DNA of 64,000 nt. Origin: Oscillospiraceae bacterium (GTDB lineage Bacteria > Bacillota > Clostridia > Oscillospirales > Ruminococcaceae). The stretch is taken from positions 57,715 to 121,714 of the forward strand of contig JAAWDH010000049.1 in the NCBI GenBank assembly GCA_022793675.1, in the 5' to 3' direction. Each line of letters opens with the position of its first letter. Within the stretch, counting starts at the first letter, position 1. This document shows, piece by piece, positions 59,205-64,000 of the stretch. A model generated the notes under the pieces. That model ran no database searches, had not been told where the DNA came from, and worked only from the letters and a program-made list of their open reading frames with translations. A program made the translations under genes and the position numbers.

Positions 59205-59233
59205 TTGACAAGGGCGGCAGAGTGTGCTATAAT
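59205..59233 (+). promoter_or_regulatory. Consensus sigma-A promoter of the ABC-F gene
   Basis: TTGACA (59205-59210), exact 17-bp spacer, TATAAT (59228-59233). Confidence 0.92.
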
Positions 59234-59250
59234 AAAGAAAATTTATAGGA

Positions 59251-59274
59251 ATGGGTGAAAAGATGCGTAAATAA
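59251..59274 (+). CDS. Short upstream ORF in the ABC-F leader
   Basis: ATG at 59251 gives MGEKMRK and stop; the internal ATG at 59263, with GGGTGA just upstream, gives MRK and stop. Tiny ORFs ahead of ABC-F and erm genes are often sites of antibiotic-dependent ribosome stalling. Whether this one is translated is not proven. Confidence 0.45.
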   Translation: MGEKMRK

Positions 59275-59326
59275 TCTGTTTTCAACACGACAATGAAGAT
59301 TCCCCTCATTGGGGTTTGTTTTGTTG

Positions 59327-59414
59327 CCGGAAGACAGATTAGCGCCGCTTTTTATGGCCTTTTCTACTGTGATAATGCAGCTGTCTTCTGGTGCGTCTGG
59401 GGGACAGCTTTTTT
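59327..59414 (+). promoter_or_regulatory. Transcription attenuator (antiterminator/terminator switch) of the ABC-F gene
   Basis: The antiterminator CCGGAAGACAG (59327-59337) pairs with CTGTCTTCTGG (59381-59391). The same second segment is used in the competing terminator GCTGTCTT (59380-59387) with GGGGACAGC (59400-59408), followed by TTTTTT (59409-59414). An additional CCCC/GGGG hairpin lies at about 59302-59314. This is the classic layout of ribosome-mediated attenuation. Confidence 0.8.
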
Positions 59415-59445
59415 GCATTTCCCCTATGAAAAGGAGTGAATGCTC

Positions 59446-60993
59446 ATGCTACAGATAAAGAACCTGACCATGAACCATAAAAAAGACCTGCGCCCGCTTT
59501 TAGAAAATTTTACCTTTTCGCTGAACCCCGGGGACCGCGCAGCGTTGATTGGCGAAGAAGGTAATGGAAAATCTACCCTTCTAAAGCTGATTTACGATCC
59601 GACGTTGGTGGAGCCTTATCTTGAGTGGCAGGGGGATATTCGATGCAGCGGCCGTTTTGGAATGCTGTTCCAGGAATTCCCAGACAAAGAGGGCACAGTC
59701 TACGACTTTTTTGCGGGTGAAGGGTCGACGCTGGAAGATTTTTTCGATCTTGATCCGCGCGAGGTGCAAAGCACTGCCCGCAGTTTGGGGCTGCCGGCTG
59801 ATATCTGTTACAGCGACCAGCCGGTCGACAGCCTGTCCGGCGGTGAAAAGGTCAAGCTGCAGCTTTGCCGGGTACTGCTGGGCAAACCAGATATCCTGCT
59901 GTTGGACGAGCCGAGCAACGACCTTGACCTGGAAACCCTTGAGTGGCTGGAGGCGTTTATCCTCCGCTGCCCGCTGCCTATCCTCTATATCTCCCACGAC
60001 GAAACCCTGCTTTCCCGTACGGCAAACGTCATCCTCCATATTGAATTGGTGCGGCGTAAGACGCTGCCGCGCTGTACAATTGCACGGATGCCCTATGACC
60101 AGTATATGGAAGAACGGGCGTCAAAAATTGCCCAGCAAACCAAAGAAGCCCGCAAGGCCGAGGAGGAATACCAGCAGCAGCAAGCCAAATTTTTACAGAT
60201 CCAGTCTAAGGTCGACCATCAGCTGAACGCCATTTCCCGGCAGAACCCCAGCGGGGGGCGGCTGCTGAAGAAGAAAATGCACACCGTCAAGTCGATGGGG
60301 CGGAGGTTCGAGCGGGAACACGAAAGGGCGGTACAGCTGCCAGACTTGGAGGAGGCGATTATGCTGCGGTTCCCAGAAGGGTGCGCGGTGCCCGCCGGAA
60401 AGGATGTTGTGCGCTTTGAGCTGCCGGAGCTGGCGGTCGGCGGCCGGGTACTAGCAGAAAATATTGCTTTGCAGATTACTGGGCCGGAAAGGGTTTGTAT
60501 TATCGGCAAAAACGGCGTCGGGAAAACGACGCTGCTGCGGCAGATTGCCGAAAGCCTGTTGGGCCGCAGCGATATCCGGGCTGCCTATATGCCCCAGAAT
60601 TATGCGGAGCTGCTGCCGCCAGAGGTCACGCCGGTGGAATTCCTCGCTAAATCCGGCCGCCACGACGAGATTTCCCGCGTTCGGACATTTTTGGGCAGCG
60701 TTAAATACACGCCAGAGGAAATGGAACATCCGGCGGCGGAGATGTCCGGCGGCCAGCGGGCGAAGCTGCTTTTTCTGAAAATGATCCTTGGCGGCTGCAA
60801 TGTGCTGGTGCTCGACGAACCGACGCGGAATTTCTCGCCGCTGTCAAACCCAGTCATCCGCGAGGTGCTGCGGCAGTTTGAAGGGGCAATTATCAGCATC
60901 TCCCACGACCGGCGCTATATTTCCGAAGTTTGCACAAGGGTGCTGAGGTTGACAGACAAGGGGCTTCGCAGCGTTGACCTGCCGACGCAGTAG
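59446..60993 (+). CDS. ABC-F ATPase, ribosome-protection type
   Basis: The 515-residue protein has two ABC domains and no membrane segments. Domain 1: Walker A 'GEEGNGKSTLLKL', signature 'LSGGEKVKLQLCR', Walker B 'ILLLDEPSNDLDLETLEW'. A charged linker ('KIAQQTKEARKAEEEYQQQQ') follows. Domain 2: 'GKNGVGKTTLLRQI', 'MSGGQRAKLLFLKM', 'VLVLDEPTRNFSPLSNP'. Such proteins bind the ribosomal E site and dislodge drugs or rescue stalled complexes. The start at 59446 is chosen because AAGGAG is 9 nt upstream; the ATG at 59440 is only 3 nt from it. The leader attenuator suggests antibiotic-induced resistance. Confidence 0.93.
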   Translation: MLQIKNLTMNHKKDLRPLLENFTFSLNPGDRAALIGEEGNGKSTLLKLIYDPTLVEPYLEWQGDIRCSGRFGMLFQEFPDKEGTVYDFFAGEGSTLEDFFDLDPREVQSTARSLGLPADICYSDQPVDSLSGGEKVKLQLCRVLLGKPDILLLDEPSNDLDLETLEWLEAFILRCPLPILYISHDETLLSRTANVILHIELVRRKTLPRCTIARMPYDQYMEERASKIAQQTKEARKAEEEYQQQQAKFLQIQSKVDHQLNAISRQNPSGGRLLKKKMHTVKSMGRRFEREHERAVQLPDLEEAIMLRFPEGCAVPAGKDVVRFELPELAVGGRVLAENIALQITGPERVCIIGKNGVGKTTLLRQIAESLLGRSDIRAAYMPQNYAELLPPEVTPVEFLAKSGRHDEISRVRTFLGSVKYTPEEMEHPAAEMSGGQRAKLLFLKMILGGCNVLVLDEPTRNFSPLSNPVIREVLRQFEGAIISISHDRRYISEVCTRVLRLTDKGLRSVDLPTQ

Positions 60994-61029
60994 GCATATG
61001 GTCACGCAGGCGCGTACCTTAACAAGTAA

Positions 61030-61072
61030 AAGTCTTTGAGCTTCTTTTCAGAAATCGGCCATACTCCTTCAC
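61030..61072 (+). repeat. Dispersed modular repeat, forward partial copy
   Basis: ACAAGTAAAAGTCTTTGAG, hairpin remnant CTTCTTTTCAGAAATCGG, CCATACTCC. It abuts the -35 box of the next promoter. Confidence 0.7.
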
Positions 61073-61101
61073 TTGACAAAGCTAGCGAAGTATGCTATAT
61101 T
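61073..61101 (+). promoter_or_regulatory. Promoter of the small membrane protein gene
   Basis: TTGACA (61073-61078), 17-bp spacer, TATATT (61096-61101). Confidence 0.85.
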
Positions 61102-61158
61102 TGTGAAGGAATTTGTTCACCTATGTGTTCGGCGCTGCCGAAGAAAGGGTTGAATCTG

Positions 61159-61365
61159 ATGAAAAGAATATTGTACCGGCTTGGTGTTCCGCTTCTTGGC
61201 ATACTCGCAACATCTATCCGCCTGTTTTTCCCCAGCAAACCTGCGCCCGTCCGTTGGCAGGAGGTCGTCCAACTTATTATCCTGTTGGCGATGACGGTGC
61301 TGGTAACGCTGCATATTTCCGGCGATATCCGTGATGCCCGCCAGAAAGAGGAAAACAGTGATTGA
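61159..61365 (+). CDS. Small membrane protein, 68 residues, unknown
   Basis: Two hydrophobic helices ('LYRLGVPLLGILATSIRLFF' and 'VVQLIILLAMTVLVTLHISG') with a basic start and an acidic tail ('RDARQKEENSD'). AAAGGG lies about 9 nt upstream of the ATG at 61159; the longer open frame is unsupported. It has its own promoter and terminator, which favours a real gene. Function unknown. Confidence 0.7.
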   Translation: MKRILYRLGVPLLGILATSIRLFFPSKPAPVRWQEVVQLIILLAMTVLVTLHISGDIRDARQKEENSD

Positions 61366-61383
61366 TTGCTTTGCCTGACGCAG

Positions 61384-61426
61384 CAGGGTGGCTTCTCTAC
61401 AGACGAAGCCACCCTGTTTATATTTT
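61384..61426 (+). terminator. Rho-independent terminator
   Basis: CAGGGTGGCTTC (61384-61395) pairs with GAAGCCACCCTG (61405-61416), then TTTATATTTT. Confidence 0.9.
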
Positions 61427-61450
61427 GACAATTTTAAGGGGGGTTAATTT

Positions 61451-62320
61451 ATGGAAAAGCAAAAGCTGTTGGAATTGACAGCACCGTGTTCGCTGTTATG
61501 CTACACCTGTACTGCTTATAAGGACGGACCGGTGGGCGAGTGCGCCAGAAAGCTTTACAGCTATCTGGACGGCTTCGGCGAAATGCGCGGGCAATTTCTG
61601 TCTGGAGAAGGACGTAAGACTTGGATGGCCCAGTTTGTCGAGTTTTGCAGCACACTGCAGCACATCGGCGGCGTCTGCCCCGGCTGCCGAATGGAAGCCG
61701 GGCCAGGGTGTATCCAAGGCTGTCCGGTGCCGGGATGTATTAGTGAAAAAGGAGTGGATTTCTGCGGCGAATGCCCCGAATTTCCCTGTCAGAAGGCCGG
61801 CGATTTTTTCACCGCCCAGAATCCCCGCATCGCTGCCGCTTGGGAAGCAGGCAGCAGGCGGATCGCCGAAATCGGCGCTGAAGCTTATTTCGAAGAGAAA
61901 AAGGGCTGTTCCAAGGAAACATTGGGCAGATTTGCTGAAAAATGCGCGGAGGAACTGCGTTTTGAAGACCTTGCCCATCTTGCGCCATTTTTACCAAGGG
62001 AAACACTGAATGGTTTAGTCGATCGTTGTGCTGAAGACGTTTCAGCAGAAGGTTTGATAGTTTTGGCTCCGTTCCTTTCCAAGGAAACATTGGGCAGATT
62101 TGCTGAAAAGTGCGCGGAGGCGCTGCACTTTGAAGATCTGCCGGCCCTTGCGCCATTCCTGCCTAGAGAAACGCTTGGAGGATTGGTCGAGCACTATGCC
62201 GGCAGCATTCCGATGGAGCATTTGTTGGGGCTGGCACCCTTCCTTTCCAAAGAGACGCTCTGCCGGATGGTTACCCGCGGCGCTCAGGAAAAAACGCCGG
62301 AAGATGTAACAGAAGAATAA
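61451..62320 (+). CDS. DUF3795-like Cys-rich protein with 28-residue tandem repeats
   Basis: The N-terminal 125 residues are rich in Cys: 'LTAPCSLLCYTCTAYKDGP', 'GGVCPGCRMEAGPGCIQGCP' and 'DFCGECPEFPCQKA', resembling DUF3795 (predicted zinc or Fe-S binding). The C-terminal half consists of near-perfect repeats of 28 residues beginning LAPFL[SP][KR]ETL and containing a [FL]-E-D-L or equivalent helix end. Four to five copies are seen from about residue 155. Two alternating subtypes (SKETLGRF and PRETLxGL) recur with a 168-bp DNA period. It looks like a helical solenoid. Function unknown. Confidence 0.85.
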   Translation: MEKQKLLELTAPCSLLCYTCTAYKDGPVGECARKLYSYLDGFGEMRGQFLSGEGRKTWMAQFVEFCSTLQHIGGVCPGCRMEAGPGCIQGCPVPGCISEKGVDFCGECPEFPCQKAGDFFTAQNPRIAAAWEAGSRRIAEIGAEAYFEEKKGCSKETLGRFAEKCAEELRFEDLAHLAPFLPRETLNGLVDRCAEDVSAEGLIVLAPFLSKETLGRFAEKCAEALHFEDLPALAPFLPRETLGGLVEHYAGSIPMEHLLGLAPFLSKETLCRMVTRGAQEKTPEDVTEE

Positions 62321-62334
62321 GACACAGGCGCTAA

Positions 62335-62367
62335 AAAAGGGCAGCCCTTTATTAGGGCAGCCCTTTT
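62335..62367. terminator. Bidirectional terminator
   Basis: AAAAGGGC-A-GCCCT pairs with AGGGC-A-GCCCTTTT around a TTATT loop, with T-runs on both strands. It serves the convergent DUF3795-like and transglutaminase genes. Confidence 0.85.
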
Positions 62368-62383
62368 GCTATGCGAAACAGGA

Positions 62384-63358
62384 TCAGTAAATATACTTAG
62401 AAGTATAGTTGCTGCCGTCGCCGATATATTTCATGATCTCATCGCTGCCGCCGCCGGAGGAGGCGAAGGTCGGATCCATCCGGTGCCAGGTCGAGCCGTC
62501 AAAGTAGATGACGCCGTCAATCCAGCCGGTTTCTTTGGTCCAGACGCTGATCCAGGCATGATAGGCAGTGCCGGCGTAGCCGACCACCAATTTACAGGGT
62601 ACGCCTTGGCTGCGGAGCATCCCGGCCATCAGTGCGGCATAATCAAAACAGATCCCTTTTTTGTTGGACAGCACAGTGTCCAGCACTGGTAAATAGCCCG
62701 GTCGGACATTAGAAGCTTTATCGGTGTCATATGTCAGATTTTTGACAACAAAGTCATAAATCAGTTCAACTTTTTTTAGTGGATCAGTTTGAGAGCCTGC
62801 CAGTTCTGCCGCCTTTTTTACCGTATTCGTGGCGTTGCTCTCATAATTGACATATTGGTTGGGACGGATAAAAGGCGCAAATTCGTCATTCAGCGTTGCC
62901 TTGAAAGAACCAGAGAGTACAAACGCGTACTTGTTGCCCGTAGTATTCTCCAAAACATTGACTTTATAGTCGCCGTTACCATCGGAGAGAGGGAAGGTCG
63001 CCCAGGTCTGTACTGGCAGGTCGTAATTGTAGGTGGTATTGGGGCCGGCAACCTGTACCTTTAGTTTAGTCTGGGTGGTACCGCTGAAATAGACCATGAC
63101 GTAGCCGTCGCTGACGTTGGAACGGTCGATGGTAGCACGGTCGTTTTTATCCACAGCAGTGCCGGATGCGACTGGCATCAGTGCGGTGCCAGTGGCGGCA
63201 GGGGAAGCGGCCAGCGCTACGGCCTCGTCCTCCAACATGATTTCTTCAACGGGGACTGGGTCAATGTAGATGTTGTCACCGCTGGCAGTTCCGCTGGCGC
63301 AGCCGGCCAGCAGGGTTACAGAACATAAGAAGGCCAGCAGTTTTTTGGCGATTTTCAT
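62384..63358 (-). CDS. Transglutaminase-like domain lipoprotein
   Basis: A lipobox ('SVTLLAGCASGTASGD') marks a membrane-anchored protein of 324 residues. The C-terminal third is a transglutaminase-like (papain-fold) domain with the catalytic Cys in 'NKKGICFDYAALMAGMLRSQ', His in 'GTAYHAWISVWTKETGWID' and Asp near 'WHRMDPTFASSG'. The middle part is a beta-rich module. It probably cleaves or crosslinks peptides at the surface. The start at 63358 has AGGAGG 9 nt upstream; the longer open frame is unsupported. Confidence 0.9.
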   Translation of the reverse strand: MKIAKKLLAFLCSVTLLAGCASGTASGDNIYIDPVPVEEIMLEDEAVALAASPAATGTALMPVASGTAVDKNDRATIDRSNVSDGYVMVYFSGTTQTKLKVQVAGPNTTYNYDLPVQTWATFPLSDGNGDYKVNVLENTTGNKYAFVLSGSFKATLNDEFAPFIRPNQYVNYESNATNTVKKAAELAGSQTDPLKKVELIYDFVVKNLTYDTDKASNVRPGYLPVLDTVLSNKKGICFDYAALMAGMLRSQGVPCKLVVGYAGTAYHAWISVWTKETGWIDGVIYFDGSTWHRMDPTFASSGGGSDEIMKYIGDGSNYTSKYIY

Positions 63359-63592
63359 CGTAAAATACCTCCTGGATGTCATGATATTTCCCCGGTTGTT
63401 AAAAGCCCGGGGACAGCTTGAGGCTGTCTTCAAATGCAGCACAGTCAATCAAAAGGCTGCCTGCTGCTGAAAAATCGGGACGTTGATAAAATCTCTCCCT
63501 CCTTTTTTATCAGCTGTTATGTCAATTTTGAAAGTCCAAAATGGAATACAGGTTGTGTTGTCTTCAGCTTTGCGTCCCGACGATCTCCTTAT
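63359..63592 (-). other. Structured leader of the transglutaminase-like gene
   Basis: About 225 nt between promoter and start. Hairpins GACAGC/GCTGTC and CCCCGG/CCGGGG lie near the gene. A long-range TCGGGACG/CGTCCCGA pairing is followed by TTTTT, allowing a conditional terminator. No known riboswitch class could be assigned. Confidence 0.4.
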
Positions 63593-63621
63593 ATTATACT
63601 ACAAACGCCCGCTTCTGTCAA
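63593..63621 (-). promoter_or_regulatory. Consensus sigma-A promoter of the transglutaminase-like gene
   Basis: On the minus strand: TTGACA, exact 17-bp spacer, TATAAT (plus 63616-63621 and 63593-63598). Confidence 0.9.
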
Positions 63622-63701
63622 GCAGGCGCAGACAGTCTCCCTTTTCAGATTGGTGTTGCCGAACGCGGATTTGCTAAACCATTCGTCAAGATATTCAAAG
63701 T

Positions 63702-63731
63702 GGGTAGTCATCCACTAGTGGATGACTACCC
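63702..63731. repeat. Perfect 30-bp palindrome
   Basis: GGGTAGTCATCCACT followed by its exact reverse complement AGTGGATGACTACCC, with no spacer. No T-run follows on either strand, so a protein-binding site or cruciform is as likely as a terminator. Confidence 0.85.
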
Positions 63732-63770
63732 GATAAACTGGAAGTTATAAGTCTAGCGGAAAAATTTTTG

Positions 63771-64000
63771 TCAGTCTGGCTCTATGTCAATCCAATACCT
63801 GCGAATTGGTTCATCATCATTTTTTATATGTACAACATTTTCCATAACTCCTCCGCATTTCTCAACTGTTTTCCATGAACCAATATTACTATCATGAACA
63901 CCAACCAACACCTTATAAATTCCCTTTTTCTTCGCCTGCTCCAGCATCATTTTTAACATCTGAACAGCATAGCCTTTTTGGCGTTCAGTAGGACGAACAC
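63771..64000 (-). CDS. GNAT-family acetyltransferase, C-terminal part (cut by window end)
   Basis: The frame is open to the window edge on the minus strand; the visible 76 codons are the C-terminal end. The segment ending 'RPTERQKGYAVQMLKMMLEQ' is the acetyl-CoA-binding helix, and 'HDSNIGSWKTVEKCGGVMEN' is the usual GNAT C-terminal block. Base composition is clearly more AT-rich than the rest of the window, hinting at a different origin. An ATG at 63959 is internal, not the start. Confidence 0.85.
   Translation of the reverse strand, partial: VRPTERQKGYAVQMLKMMLEQAKKKGIYKVLVGVHDSNIGSWKTVEKCGGVMENVVHIKNDDEPIRRYWIDIEPD

Noticed and set aside
63560..63585. GGGACGCAAAGC on the minus strand, resembling half of the cyclic-di-GMP (GEMM-I) riboswitch core
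   Set aside because: The partner half (GGGCAAACC-like stem and GAAA loop) is missing, and the motif lies too close to the predicted transcription start to fit the aptamer.

Overview
The window is a gene-dense, GC-rich chromosomal segment, probably from an anaerobic spore-forming member of the Clostridia (Oscillospiraceae/Ruminococcaceae type). The evidence is: Firmicutes ribosome-binding sites and TTGACA-17-TATAAT promoters; a T-box ahead of alaS; spoVT, yunB and ireB; cell-wall-binding repeat proteins; a secreted GH5 glycanase; a serpin lipoprotein of the kind known from gut Clostridia; and biotin-dependent decarboxylase-type subunits. No phage, plasmid, transposase, CRISPR array or rRNA operon was seen.

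Layout. 1-2.6 kb: end of a substrate-binding protein, FecCD-type permease and an ATPase with an extra C-terminal domain (siderophore/haem/cobalamin-type importer). 2.6-7 kb: small exported protein, XRE regulator coupled to a GH5 glycanase, unknown helical protein, serpin. 7-11 kb (minus): DivIVA-like coiled coil, orphan fumarase beta subunit, MATE pump, endonuclease III. 11-15.7 kb: MacB-like ATPase, large CARDB-type surface protein and FtsX-like permease behind a long leader. 15.9-20.5 kb: pseudouridine synthase, then a transcarboxylase-like trio (carboxyltransferase, biotin carrier, OadA-like 5S subunit). 20.6-31.9 kb: mixed housekeeping and metabolic genes (YitT protein, methyltransferases, SpoVT, CutC, malic enzyme, MetA, TrmK, Nif3, IreB). 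31.9-36.4 kb (minus): uxaC, DUF4303-like protein, lactonase, then a metallo-beta-lactamase-fold hydrolase and a YHGS protein. 36.4-47.6 kb: YunB, a 957-residue wall-binding protein, TldD/TldE, YczE-like membrane protein, SGNH-like and DUF4838-like carbohydrate proteins, nitroreductase. 47.9-48.1 kb: two tRNA-Ser genes on the minus strand. 48.4-64 kb: an ABC exporter pair, T-box/alaS, HIT, GNAT, phosphoribosyltransferase, wall-binding VanY-type carboxypeptidase, an ABC-F gene behind a transcription attenuator, a DUF3795-like repeat protein, a transglutaminase-like lipoprotein and a truncated GNAT gene.

How genes work together. Malic enzyme, the fumarase beta subunit and the OadA-like/biotin/carboxyltransferase trio point to C4-dicarboxylate (malate-oxaloacetate-pyruvate) metabolism. 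uxaC, the GH5 enzyme and the DUF4838/DUF4886-like proteins point to plant or host polysaccharide and uronate use. MATE, the ABC exporters, ABC-F and the VanY-like enzyme point to drug and cell-wall stress handling.

The strongest unexplained signal is a dispersed, modular intergenic repeat family, about ten copies in both orientations, often directly after a stop codon or just upstream of a consensus promoter. Its shared modules include a GACGCAGTAGGCGG box, a GCGATTAAAAGTCTTTGC box and a small AGCTTTCTTCAGAAAGCG hairpin. Other points worth checking are the ABC-F attenuator with a tiny upstream ORF, wall-binding repeats in which a conserved aromatic is replaced by cysteine, and a 30-bp perfect palindrome near the right edge. 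All identifications were made by reading the sequence; no database search was run.
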